Shown here: one piece after another, positions 26,268 through 34,462 of the stretch
Layout: each line of letters opens with the position of its first letter
Numbering within the stretch: the first letter of the stretch is position 1
Assembly: GCA_965279075.1 (NCBI GenBank)
Contig: CBDIHI010000012.1
Coordinates: 310,001 to 374,000, forward strand
Reading direction: 5' to 3'
Length of the DNA stretch: 64,000 nt
DNA from: SZAS-79 sp965279075
GTDB taxonomy: Bacteria; Pseudomonadota; Gammaproteobacteria; Burkholderiales; SG8-39
The notes under the pieces: generated by a model
The model's database searches: none
The model's input: only the letters and a program-made list of their open reading frames with translations
Told to the model about the DNA's origin: nothing
Program-made: the position numbers and the translations under genes

Positions 26268-27758
26268 ATGACTGAGCTCGATTTCGATCGACTCGCCAAG
26301 CAAGGCTACAACCGCATCCCGGTCGTCTCCGAGATCCGTGCCGACCTCGACACGCCGGTGGCGCTCTACCTCAAGCTCGCCAACAAGCCCTATACCTACC
26401 TGCTCGAGTCCGTGGTGGGCGGCGAGCGTTTCGGCCGCTACTCCTATATCGGCCTCCCCTCGGCCGATCGCATCGAGGCGCGCGGCACGAGCGTGTCGCT
26501 GTACCGGCGTGACGCCTACGGCGAGGAACGCGTCGAAAGGTTCCCCGGCACGGACCCGTTCGCCTTCGTGCGGGACTACCTGAAGAAGTACAAGGCGGCG
26601 CCGCTGCCGGGCCTGCCGCGCTTCGCGGGCGGGCTGGTGGGGTACTTCGGGTACGAGACTGTCCGCTTCATAGAAAAGCGCCTCGCGGGCACGGACAAGC
26701 CCGACCCGCTCGGCACGCCGGACGTCCTGCTGATGCGCTCGGAGGAGCTTGCCGTGGTCGACAACGTACAGGGCAAGCTGTATTTCGTCGTCTATGCCGA
26801 CCCCTCGCAGCCGGATGCGCTGCGCCGGGCGCGTGCACGCCTGGCCGAGCTGCAGGGGCAGTTGTCGCGCCCGCTGCGCGAGGTGCAGCGCAGTTACCCC
26901 GGAGACGATGCAGTGCGCTCTTCCTTCACCAAGGAGGAGTTCATCGACGCGGTGAAGAAGACGAAGGAGTACATCTTCGCAGGCGACGCGATGCAGATCC
27001 AGATTTCGCAGCGCATGACGCGGCGATTCACCGCGCCGCCCTTCGCGCTGTACCGTTCGCTGCGCGGGCTCAACCCCTCGCCGTACATGTTCTACTTCGA
27101 CCTTGGCGACCACCACGTCGTGGGCGCCTCGCCCGAGATCCTGGTGCGGCTCGAAGGCGACGCGGTCACCCTGCGGCCGATCGCCGGCACCCGGCCACGC
27201 GGCAAGACCGTGGCCGAAGACCAGCAGGCCGCCAAGGAACTGCTCGCCGATCCCAAGGAGCGGGCCGAGCACGTGATGCTGATCGACCTGGGCCGCAACG
27301 ACGTCGGCAGGGTGGCGAAGACCGGCAGCGTGAAGGTGACCGAATCGATGACCATCGAGCGCTATTCGCACGTGATGCACATCGTGTCCAATTGCGAGGG
27401 CACGCTCGCAGACGGGCTCGATGCTTTCGACGTGCTGAAGGCGACCTTCCCCGCGGGGACGATCAGCGGCGCGCCCAAGGTGCGCGCGATGGAGATCATC
27501 GACGAGTTCGAGCCGATCAAGCGGGGCCTGTACAGCGGAGCGGTCGGCTACCTGGGCTTCAACGGCGACATGGACCTGGCGATCGCCATCCGGACCGCCG
27601 TCGTCAAGGACGGCATGCTCCACGTGCAGGCGGCCGCGGGGATCGTCGCCGACTCCGATCCCGCGGCGGAGTACCAGGAGACCCTGCACAAGATGCGCGC
27701 CGTCCTGCGCGCGGCCGAGACCGCGCTGGCGGAAACGACCCAGCCGGTCGCAGCCTAG
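26268..27758 (+). CDS. trpE: anthranilate synthase component I
   Basis: 496 aa chorismate-using subunit. The feedback motif LLES (residues 45-48) predicts tryptophan inhibition. The C-terminal chorismate-binding domain has FAGDAMQIQISQRM, SPEILVRLEGD, RPIAGTRPRGKT, DLGRNDVGRVA and FPAGTISGAPKVRAMEII. ATG 26268 has GGGAG 6 nt upstream. First structural gene of trpEGDC, preceded by the Trp-rich leader at 26104. Confidence 0.97.
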   Translation: MTELDFDRLAKQGYNRIPVVSEIRADLDTPVALYLKLANKPYTYLLESVVGGERFGRYSYIGLPSADRIEARGTSVSLYRRDAYGEERVERFPGTDPFAFVRDYLKKYKAAPLPGLPRFAGGLVGYFGYETVRFIEKRLAGTDKPDPLGTPDVLLMRSEELAVVDNVQGKLYFVVYADPSQPDALRRARARLAELQGQLSRPLREVQRSYPGDDAVRSSFTKEEFIDAVKKTKEYIFAGDAMQIQISQRMTRRFTAPPFALYRSLRGLNPSPYMFYFDLGDHHVVGASPEILVRLEGDAVTLRPIAGTRPRGKTVAEDQQAAKELLADPKERAEHVMLIDLGRNDVGRVAKTGSVKVTESMTIERYSHVMHIVSNCEGTLADGLDAFDVLKATFPAGTISGAPKVRAMEIIDEFEPIKRGLYSGAVGYLGFNGDMDLAIAIRTAVVKDGMLHVQAAAGIVADSDPAAEYQETLHKMRAVLRAAETALAETTQPVAA

Positions 27759-27767
27759 GGAGGCGCC

Positions 27768-28331
27768 ATGCTGCTGATGATCGACAACTACGACTCCTTC
27801 ACCTACAACCTGGTGCAGTACCTCGGCGAGCTCGGCGAGGACGTCAGGGTGTTCAGGAACGACGAGATCACGCTGGATGATGCGGCCGCCCTGGAGCCCG
27901 CGCGCATCGTGCTGTCCCCCGGCCCGTGCACGCCGAACGAGGCCGGCATCACTCTGGCCCTGATCGAGCGGCTCGCCGGGAAGGTCCCGATCCTCGGGGT
28001 CTGCCTCGGCCACCAGGCCATCGGGCAGGCCTTCGGGGGCAGGGTCGTGCGCGCGAAGCAGGTCATGCACGGCAAGACCTCGAACATCCGCCATTCGGGC
28101 CTGGGGGTGTTCCGCGGATTGCCCGACGGGTTCGTCGCGACGCGCTACCACTCGCTGGTGATCGAGCAGGAGAGCATCCCCGCGTGCCTCGAGGTCACGG
28201 CGCGTTCCGAGGACGGCGAGATCATGGGCGTGCGCCACCGGGAACTTCCCGTCGAGGGCGTCCAGTTCCACCCCGAGGCGATACTGACCGAGCACGGGCA
28301 CCATCTTCTTAAAAATTTCCTGCAGGGGTGA
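27768..28331 (+). CDS. trpG: anthranilate synthase component II (glutamine amidotransferase)
   Basis: 187 aa class I amidotransferase supplying ammonia to TrpE. Catalytic triad C79 (LGVCLGHQAIG), H168 and E170 (VQFHPEAILTEHG); the oxyanion loop is LSPGPCTPNEAG. Starts 9 bp after trpE. Such subunits often also serve aminodeoxychorismate synthase when no pabA exists, which this window cannot show. Confidence 0.96.
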   Translation: MLLMIDNYDSFTYNLVQYLGELGEDVRVFRNDEITLDDAAALEPARIVLSPGPCTPNEAGITLALIERLAGKVPILGVCLGHQAIGQAFGGRVVRAKQVMHGKTSNIRHSGLGVFRGLPDGFVATRYHSLVIEQESIPACLEVTARSEDGEIMGVRHRELPVEGVQFHPEAILTEHGHHLLKNFLQG

Positions 28332-28336
28332 GGCGC

Positions 28337-29374
28337 ATGAAAATTTCGATCGCAGACGCAATCCAGAGGACCGTCGAGCACCGCGAGATCTTCCACGACG
28401 AGATGCTGCACGTGATGCGGCAGATCATGAGCGGCGAACTGACGCAGGCGCAGATTGCCGGCTTCGTCATGGGGCTGCGCGTCAAGAAGGAAACCATCGG
28501 CGAGATCTCCGCGGCGGCGCAGGTGATGCGCGAGTTTGCCACCCAGGTCGACGTGGGCGAGGACAAGCACCTCGTCGATACGTGCGGCACCGGGGGCGAC
28601 TCGGCGCATACCTTCAACGTCTCCACCGCCTCGGCCATCGTGGCCGCCGCGGCGGGCGCGAAAGTGGCCAAGCACATGGGCCGATCGGTTTCCTCGTCCT
28701 CGGGCAGCGCGGACGTGCTCGAAGCCCTGGGCGCCAACATCGCGCTCACCCCCGATCAGGTCGGCGAGGCGATCGGGGAGATCGGCCTGGGCTTCATGTT
28801 TGCGCCCAGCCACCACGCCGCGATGAAGTACGCGGCCCCGGTGCGTAAGGAACTCGGGGTGCGGACGATATTCAACCTGCTCGGGCCGCTGACGAACCCG
28901 GCCAATGCGAAGAACCAGGTGATGGGCGTCTTCCATCCCGACCTGGTGGGGATCCAGGTGCGCGTACTGCAGAGGCTCGGCAGCCGGCACGTGATGACCG
29001 TCCACGGGTTGGACGGGCTCGACGAGATCTCGATCTCGGGCGAGACGATGATCGGCGAGTTGGTGAAGGGCGAGATCCACGAATACAAGGTGCATCCTTC
29101 GCAGTTCGGCCTGGAGATCTACGACCGCCGCGCGATCCAGGTGAGCACGGTCCAGGAATCGAAGGAAATGATCCTCGCCGTCCTCGAGAACCAGGCCGGG
29201 CCCGCGCTGAACATCGTCCTGCTCAACGCCGGCGCGACGATCTACGTGGCGGGCGTGGCCAAGTCGCTTGAAGCGGGCATCGAAAGGGCGCGCAAGGCGG
29301 TCGCCGGTGGCGAGGCGCGCGCGAAACTGGACCAGTACGTGGCATTCGCCGCACGCCACAAGCCCAAGGGCTGA
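28337..29374 (+). CDS. trpD: anthranilate phosphoribosyltransferase
   Basis: 345 aa. Transfers phosphoribosyl from PRPP to anthranilate. The PRPP loop VDTCGTGGDSAHTFNVST is present, then AKHMGRSVSSSSGSADVLEA and the anthranilate-binding segment APSHHAAMKYAAPVRKELG. I chose ATG 28337 with TGAGG 5 nt upstream; an in-frame GTG at 28328 overlaps the trpG stop and would add MRR. Confidence 0.96.
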   Translation: MKISIADAIQRTVEHREIFHDEMLHVMRQIMSGELTQAQIAGFVMGLRVKKETIGEISAAAQVMREFATQVDVGEDKHLVDTCGTGGDSAHTFNVSTASAIVAAAAGAKVAKHMGRSVSSSSGSADVLEALGANIALTPDQVGEAIGEIGLGFMFAPSHHAAMKYAAPVRKELGVRTIFNLLGPLTNPANAKNQVMGVFHPDLVGIQVRVLQRLGSRHVMTVHGLDGLDEISISGETMIGELVKGEIHEYKVHPSQFGLEIYDRRAIQVSTVQESKEMILAVLENQAGPALNIVLLNAGATIYVAGVAKSLEAGIERARKAVAGGEARAKLDQYVAFAARHKPKG

Positions 29375-29383
29375 CCCGTCGCG

Positions 29384-30172
29384 ATGGCCGACATACTGCA
29401 GAAGATCCTCGCCACCAAGCGGGAGGAAATCGCGGCGGCGCAGGCCGCAGTGCCGCTGGAGAGGGTGAAAGCGCTCGCCGCCTCCGCGGGCGAGCCGAGG
29501 GGATTCGTCGCCGCGCTGCGCGCACGGATCGCCGCGGGGAAGTCCGCCGTCATTGCGGAGATCAAGAAGGCCAGCCCTTCCAAGGGGGTGTTGCGTGACC
29601 CGTTCGATCCACCCGCGATCGCGAGAAGTTACGCGGCCGGGGGGGCCGCTTGCCTGTCGGTGCTGACGGACCGGCAGTACTTCCAGGGCGCGCCCGAATA
29701 CCTGCAGGCGGCTCGCGCGGCGTGCACGCTGCCCGTCCTACGCAAGGACTTCGTCTGCGATCCCTACCAGGTCTACGAGGCGCGCGCACTTGGTGCTGAC
29801 TGCGTCCTGCTGATCGTGGCGGCTCTTGAGCCCGCGGCGCTGCGCGATCTCGAGGCGTGTGCGCTGGAGCTCGGGATGGCAGTGCTGGTTGAGATCCACG
29901 ACGCTGCAGAGCTTGATGTCGCGCTGTCCCTGCGGACCCCGCTCCTGGGGATCAACAACCGGAACCTGCGGACCTTCGAGACGCGCCTCGAAACGACGCT
30001 GGACCTCCTTGGCACGGTTCCGGCCAACCGGTTGACTGTCACGGAGAGCGGCATCCTCACGCGGTCCGACGTTTCGGTCATGCGTTCCCGAGGGGTCCAG
30101 GCTTTCCTTGTCGGGGAGGCCTTCATGAGGGCGCAGGACCCTGGAATGGCCTTGACAGAGCTCTTTCATTAG
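29384..30172 (+). CDS. trpC: indole-3-glycerol phosphate synthase
   Basis: 262 aa monofunctional TIM barrel closing the indole ring. Signatures: AEIKKASPSKGVLRDPFDP (catalytic Lys), SVLTDRQYFQG, VLRKDFVCDPYQVYEARALG with the second Lys, LGINNRNLRTFE and VTESGILTRSDV. No TrpF domain is fused, and trpFBA are not here, as expected for trpEGDC gene splitting in this class. No terminator is visible right after the stop. Confidence 0.97.
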   Translation: MADILQKILATKREEIAAAQAAVPLERVKALAASAGEPRGFVAALRARIAAGKSAVIAEIKKASPSKGVLRDPFDPPAIARSYAAGGAACLSVLTDRQYFQGAPEYLQAARAACTLPVLRKDFVCDPYQVYEARALGADCVLLIVAALEPAALRDLEACALELGMAVLVEIHDAAELDVALSLRTPLLGINNRNLRTFETRLETTLDLLGTVPANRLTVTESGILTRSDVSVMRSRGVQAFLVGEAFMRAQDPGMALTELFH

Positions 30173-30212
30173 AAATTTCAATTATTTGATTTTAAACATC
30201 TAAATTTTATCA

Positions 30213-30230
30213 TGTTGCAAAAATGCAACA
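30213..30230. repeat. perfect inverted repeat in the AT-rich region before the porin
   Basis: TGTTGCA-AAAA-TGCAACA, 7-bp perfect arms, inside an AT-rich stretch (about 30172-30230) that contrasts with the GC-rich surroundings. It is about 40 bp upstream of the predicted porin -35, so an operator is possible. No U tract follows on the plus strand, arguing against a trp terminator in that direction. Confidence 0.5.
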
Positions 30231-30266
30231 CCGAGGGCGTCAAAGAGCGGTAATTTGCCCACAAAG

Positions 30267-30296
30267 TTGTCCCCGGGTGGCGCTGTTTGGCAGAAT
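30267..30296 (+). promoter_or_regulatory. sigma-70-like promoter of the porin gene
   Basis: TTGTCC (30267-30272), 18-bp spacer, CAGAAT (30291-30296); each hexamer matches 4 of 6. Initiation near 30303 would give an 80-nt leader before the porin ATG at 30383. Confidence 0.45.
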
Positions 30297-30382
30297 CGCT
30301 CCTGACTTCTCGGTACGGGGGGTCTGGTTGGAGACCGCAAGGGACCGACCGGGAATCGAAACCTACACAGGAGATTTACCGA

Positions 30383-31522
30383 ATGAACAAGAAACTTCTA
30401 GTCGTTGCCGTAGCAGGCGCGCTGGCGGCCCCTGGTCTCGCGATGGCGCAGTCCAGCGTGACGATCAGCGGCATCTTCAAGGCGTCCCTGGAGAACATCA
30501 AGATCGGTGCGCCGGCTGCCGCTCGCGCGGGCCTGAACACCACGGAAAACCGCATCGCTGACGATTCGTCGCGCATCCTCTTCAACGTCGTTGAAGACCT
30601 GGGCGGCGGGCTGCAGGCGATCGGTCAGGCTGATCTTCGCATGCCGATGGGTTCGGGCGCCGCGATCGCGATGAGCGGCAACACGCACGTCGGCCTGCGC
30701 AGCAGCTCCTTCGGCCGGATCTTCGTCGGTCGCCAGGACGTCCACTACGGCAACACCGAGAGCTCGATGTCGGCGCTCGCCGGTGACCTGCGCGCGGACA
30801 GCATCTCGCTGCTCGCGTTCATGCGCGACGGCACGACCGCGATCGCTTCGGCCAGCCGTACGCCGAACATCATTCACTACACCACGCCCAACTTTAGCGG
30901 GTTTACTGCGATTGTTGCGTACTCCACTGGCCCAAGCACTGCGACGGGGACGGTCCAGCAAGCCGACCTGGCCACTGGCAACCGCAAAGGCAGCGCGTTC
31001 CATGTCAACCCGAACTACGCCGCCTCGAACTTCCAGGTCGGCTACAGCTACTGGAACTCGAAGCCTGACGTTGGCGGCGCGACGCTCGCCGCGGGCGACC
31101 AGCGTTCGGACAAGCTGTACGGCTCGTTCAGCATGTCGGGTTTCAAGGTCGGTCTGTCCTGGGACAAGTCGCGCATCAAGTCGTCGACCGGCGCGACCTC
31201 CGGCACGGAGCTGGCCAACCGCACGGCGTGGTCGATCCCGGTGTCGTACACGATGGGCAACAACCAGTTCCACTTCCACTACACCAAGGCGCGCGATGAC
31301 CGTGCCACGGTGGCGCAGGACGGTGCGAAGATGGTTGCCCTGTCGTACCAGTACACGCTGTCCAAGCGCACGTCGGTCGGCCTGACCTACGCGAAGATCA
31401 CCAACGACGCAGCTGCCGCGTACAACTTCTTCACGGGCTCGTCGCTGGGTAACTCCGCAATTGCGTCGAACGCCGGCGAAGATCCGCGCCTGATGGCCGC
31501 GACCATCCGCCACGCGTTCTAA
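30383..31522 (+). CDS. outer-membrane porin (general trimeric type)
   Basis: 379 aa with signal peptide MNKKLLVVAVAGALAAPGLA (cleavage at AMA-QSSVTISG). The mature start SSVTISGIFKASLE, the VGLRSSSFGRIFVGRQD segment and the C-terminal FxxR-like end RLMAATIRHAF with terminal Phe are typical of 16-strand betaproteobacterial porins read by the BAM machinery. ACAGGAG lies 8 nt before ATG 30383. It has its own terminator (31573), so it is monocistronic. Lower-GC codons in parts suggest a highly expressed gene. Substrate preference cannot be read from sequence. Confidence 0.93.
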   Translation: MNKKLLVVAVAGALAAPGLAMAQSSVTISGIFKASLENIKIGAPAAARAGLNTTENRIADDSSRILFNVVEDLGGGLQAIGQADLRMPMGSGAAIAMSGNTHVGLRSSSFGRIFVGRQDVHYGNTESSMSALAGDLRADSISLLAFMRDGTTAIASASRTPNIIHYTTPNFSGFTAIVAYSTGPSTATGTVQQADLATGNRKGSAFHVNPNYAASNFQVGYSYWNSKPDVGGATLAAGDQRSDKLYGSFSMSGFKVGLSWDKSRIKSSTGATSGTELANRTAWSIPVSYTMGNNQFHFHYTKARDDRATVAQDGAKMVALSYQYTLSKRTSVGLTYAKITNDAAAAYNFFTGSSLGNSAIASNAGEDPRLMAATIRHAF

Positions 31523-31572
31523 GAACCGCACGGATGTAAGCCGGAGCAATCCGGCTGCAAAGCACTGCCTGA

Positions 31573-31600
31573 CGGGCGTCGAAAGACGCCCGTTTTTTTT
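31573..31600 (+). terminator. intrinsic terminator of the porin gene
   Basis: CGGGCGTC-GAAA-GACGCCCG, an 8-bp perfect stem with a GNRA loop, followed by T8. It lies 50 bp after the porin stop. Confidence 0.95.
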
Positions 31601-31630
31601 GCCCGCCCGCTTCTTGCTAGACTGGCGGGC

Positions 31631-32260
31631 ATGAACACTTTCCTTGACAACGCGATTGGCGAATTCGACCGTGCGCTCAGGACGGTCGCCGGCGTCCATG
31701 CCGCCGTGCGGCCCTCTCCGGCGCAGGCCCTGCCCGAGTCAGAACTGTCCCGCCCGGAGCGCGAGCACGCAGCCGCGTTGATGCGCATCAACCACGTAGG
31801 CGAGGTCTGCGCGCAGGCGCTTTACCAGGGCCAGGCGCTTACGGCCCGCGACCCGGAGAACCGGCGAGCCCTGGAGAAGGCGGCGGAAGAGGAGCAGGAT
31901 CATCTCGCCTGGAGCGCGCAACGCATCGCGGAACTCGGAGGGCGGCCGAGCCTGCTGAACCCGGTGTGGTATGCGGGAGCACTCGCCATGGGCGTGGCAG
32001 CGGGGGCTTTGGGTGATCGCTGGAACCTTGCATTTCTTGCCGAAACCGAGCGCCAGGTGGAAGCGCACCTTGAGGGCCACCTCGATCAGTTGTCCCCGCA
32101 GGACGCACGCACGCGCGCGGTTGTCGCTCAAATGGCCGAGGAGGAAGGGCGGCATCGGAAGACGGCAGTGTCTCTCGGTGCGGCGGAGATGCCGGCGCCC
32201 GCCAAGGGCCTGATGCGCTTCTGCGCGAAGATCATGACCACGGTGGCCTACAGGGTCTAG
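31631..32260 (+). CDS. coq7: 3-demethoxyubiquinol 3-hydroxylase (Coq7)
   Basis: 209 aa di-iron carboxylate hydroxylase for the C6 step of ubiquinone synthesis, used in place of the flavoprotein UbiF. Ligand motifs: MRINHVGEVCAQ, EEEQDHLAWS (ExxH), AETERQVEAHLEGHL and AEEEGRHRKTA (ExxH). Betaproteobacterial proteins share the extended N-terminus. A TAGACT box ends 7 bp before ATG 31631 and there is no ribosome site, so the mRNA may be leaderless. Convergent with the cyclase gene, 19 bp apart. Confidence 0.94.
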   Translation: MNTFLDNAIGEFDRALRTVAGVHAAVRPSPAQALPESELSRPEREHAAALMRINHVGEVCAQALYQGQALTARDPENRRALEKAAEEEQDHLAWSAQRIAELGGRPSLLNPVWYAGALAMGVAAGALGDRWNLAFLAETERQVEAHLEGHLDQLSPQDARTRAVVAQMAEEEGRHRKTAVSLGAAEMPAPAKGLMRFCAKIMTTVAYRV

Positions 32261-32279
32261 GCGACACCCGCGAAAAGCC

Positions 32280-33599
32280 TCAGGCGGCGGCGAGCACGAA
32301 ACTCTGCACGGTCCCCGGAAACCCCTTGAGTTGCAGCATATCCCCGGGCTTGAGTTCGCCGCGCTGGGATTCCGTCTCCAGCAGTTCCATGGTCCGCAGG
32401 TCGGAAAGGATCTCGCCGTGGACCGCCTCGGAGCAGAGCCTAGAGGCGAGATTGACCGCTGGGCCGACAGCGGTGTATTCGAGCCTCGACGCGGCGCCGA
32501 TGACTCCGACGGTCACGAATCCGCTCGCGATTCCCACACCTACGCCCAGGCGCAGTTCGGCGTCCGACCAGCGCTGGGTCACGTCCATCCCGCCGACGCG
32601 AATGCGCTTTGCCATCTCGATCGCGCGAAGCGCATGGTCCCCGAACGTGATCGGCGCGCCGACCAGGATCAGTACGCCATCCCCGGCCTGGTCCTTGATC
32701 GTCCCACCGAAGGCCGCAGCCGCAGCTCCCACCACGTCGTAGTACTCCCTGAGGATCTGGATGACCTTCTTCGACGAGGTCGCGGCTGAGAACGCGGTGA
32801 ATCCCCTCAGGTCGCAGCAGACCACGGACATCTCCAGGGTCTGCTCGTCCGTGGCGCTCTTCAGTCCACGCTCGCTCACCAGCTTGGCGACCTGCGGGGC
32901 GAGGAAGCGCGCCATGAACTGGGCGCGGCGCCCCTGCGTGACGTGATATTGCACCGCGCCCACGAGGAAAATCAGCAGGCCGATGGCCGTGGACAGCGGG
33001 GCGAGGTGCAGCGGGAGCACCAGCCCGGAGGCCATGAAAGGGGCGCCAATCAGGAAGGCGAGGCCCCGCAAGGCCTCCGCGCGATCGGGTCGGCGATTGA
33101 GCATCAGGAGCCCCGACACGGTTGCCAGCAGCAGCGAAATCGCGAGCGGCACGGCGAACAGGAAGAAGGACGGATGCAGGGAGGTCCCGGGATCGCGCAT
33201 GAGATTGATGAAGTGCTCCGCACGCAATTTCGGAAACGCCAGCGCACAAACGATGTATACGACGACGAGGCCTTGTGAAATGCGCAGCAGGTTGTCCGCA
33301 AACCGAGTCTGCAGACCGCCCGCGGGGATGGTGCGTCTCACTCTCAACAGCCATTCGTAGGCAAGGATGAAGGAGAGCGCTTCGGGAAGGGCGAACAGGC
33401 CGGCCCACGCCGGGGTACGTCCCGCGAGGTGCATTGGCAGTGCGAACATCACGCCGATCGCGATGGATATCCCGATGCAGGCCAGGAAGGCCGCCAGCAC
33501 CCGGCTGATGGGTGAGTTCCGGTCCGCGACGATGAATGACAGGGACATGCCCAGTGCAAGCAGGGATACGATGATCTGCGGCGTAGTTTCCGGGTTCAT
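32280..33599 (-). CDS. membrane-bound class III adenylate/guanylate cyclase
   Basis: 439 aa. The N-terminal half has about six to seven hydrophobic helices (to about residue 215) with no recognised sensor name. The C-terminal cyclase homology domain (about 240-420) has both metal Asp contexts, VVCCDLRGFTAFS and KDQAGDGVLILVG, the purine-site Lys before QAGDG, and the transition-state Asn/Arg in GPAVNLASR. Thr in LEYTAVG at the base-specifying position is usual for adenylate cyclases of class IIIb, so cAMP is the likelier product. A linker from 215 to 240 joins membrane and catalytic parts. Divergent from the PP-loop gene (90 bp). Confidence 0.88.
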   Translation of the reverse strand: MNPETTPQIIVSLLALGMSLSFIVADRNSPISRVLAAFLACIGISIAIGVMFALPMHLAGRTPAWAGLFALPEALSFILAYEWLLRVRRTIPAGGLQTRFADNLLRISQGLVVVYIVCALAFPKLRAEHFINLMRDPGTSLHPSFFLFAVPLAISLLLATVSGLLMLNRRPDRAEALRGLAFLIGAPFMASGLVLPLHLAPLSTAIGLLIFLVGAVQYHVTQGRRAQFMARFLAPQVAKLVSERGLKSATDEQTLEMSVVCCDLRGFTAFSAATSSKKVIQILREYYDVVGAAAAAFGGTIKDQAGDGVLILVGAPITFGDHALRAIEMAKRIRVGGMDVTQRWSDAELRLGVGVGIASGFVTVGVIGAASRLEYTAVGPAVNLASRLCSEAVHGEILSDLRTMELLETESQRGELKPGDMLQLKGFPGTVQSFVLAAA

Positions 33600-33642
33600 G
33601 CGCGAATCTTACAGGGTACAATTTCGCAAACAAAGGATTCCC

Positions 33643-33693
33643 TTGGCTATTCAGACGGTTGTGCGGGCCATCGTGCCGCGCGAAGACGCATGA
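33643..33693 (+). CDS. possible 16-aa leader ORF before the PP-loop ATPase gene
   Basis: TTG 33643, with AAGGA 5 nt upstream, opens LAIQTVVRAIVPREDA and ends in a TGA that overlaps the next gene's ATG as ATGA. The next gene has no ribosome site of its own, so this ORF may serve translational coupling. A TACAAT box lies at 33617-33622. Weak evidence; chance is possible. Confidence 0.3.
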   Translation: MAIQTVVRAIVPREDA

Positions 33694-34307
33694 CCACCCT
33701 GGCAATGTTCTCAGGCGGGCTGGACAGTACGGCCATGCTGGTACGCCTCCTCAAGGAGACGAACGACGACCTCAGGGTGCACCACATACGCATGGTTAAC
33801 CGGGAAGGTCGGGCAGATGCCGAGCAAGGCGCGGTGGAGTCCATCCTCGAATGGTGCCGCGCGCGCTACCGGCCGTTCAGGTACTCCGAGTCGGGCCTCG
33901 ACTTTTCCACGCTGGAGGCCATCCCGATCGATTACCTTTCCGTGGCATACGTGGCCTGCCAGGTAGCGATTGATACCCCCGGTTGTACCCACATCGCGGT
34001 GGGCACGCTCGCCCGCGACCTCGACGAGATCAAACGCTCGGTGACGGCAGCGCAGCGTAGGGTTTTCAGTGCCATGTACGAGTGCTACAGGGCGCGCAAA
34101 CTCGGCGAACCGGTGATCGAATGGGTTTATCCGGTGTATGCGCTGAACAAGCCGCAGGTCGCCTCCCTGCTGGAGCCGGAATTGCGCGGGATGACATGGT
34201 CCTGCCGCCGGCCGGTCCGGACCCCGGCCGGGTTCCAGGTTTGCGGAGCCTGCAAACCCTGCACGGCCCGGGTCGGGATCTCGGCCGCCCTCGGGATTTC
34301 TCTCTAA
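33690..34307 (+). CDS. QueC-like PP-loop ATP pyrophosphatase, role unknown
   Basis: 205 aa. N-terminal PP-loop MFSGGLDSTAMLVRLL (SGGxDS) marks an adenylating N-type ATP pyrophosphatase. The C-terminal cysteines (WSCRRP, then VCGACKPC) resemble the Zn site of 7-cyano-7-deazaguanine synthase QueC. It is shorter than QueC, and the middle does not show QueC's usual PGRN segment, so I would not call it QueC. It lies 155 bp before the glycosyltransferase cluster on the same strand and might act on a glycan precursor or a nucleotide; that is a guess. Start ATG 33690 overlaps the small ORF before it. Confidence 0.75.
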   Translation: MTTLAMFSGGLDSTAMLVRLLKETNDDLRVHHIRMVNREGRADAEQGAVESILEWCRARYRPFRYSESGLDFSTLEAIPIDYLSVAYVACQVAIDTPGCTHIAVGTLARDLDEIKRSVTAAQRRVFSAMYECYRARKLGEPVIEWVYPVYALNKPQVASLLEPELRGMTWSCRRPVRTPAGFQVCGACKPCTARVGISAALGISL

Positions 34308-34316
34308 GTCCAACGG

Positions 34317-34332
34317 TTTGGCGTACGCCAAA
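34317..34332. promoter_or_regulatory. 16-bp perfect palindrome upstream of the glycosyltransferase cluster
   Basis: TTTGGCGTACGCCAAA is a perfect 16-bp palindrome, 131 bp before the first glycosyltransferase start and 10 bp after the PP-loop gene stop. No U tract follows, so it looks more like a repressor operator than a terminator. Binding factor unknown. Confidence 0.45.
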
Positions 34333-34462
34333 GCCCGCTTGCGCTGGCCGGGGGGGGCGGGCAGAATTGGCCGGACGAACCTTCTGCGACCGCAAACCGC
34401 GCGCAACCGATTTTCCAGGATGGTCTAGGCGGCCCGTTAGAGGCCCCCCAGGGAGCATAAAA

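Noticed and set aside
33690..34307. Calling the PP-loop gene queC
   Set aside because: The PP-loop and Cys tail match but length and other QueC landmarks do not, and no queuosine genes are nearby.
34355..34375. G8 run before the glycosyltransferase cluster as a phase-variable tract
   Set aside because: It is intergenic and does not sit between promoter hexamers I can identify, so there is no basis for claiming switching.
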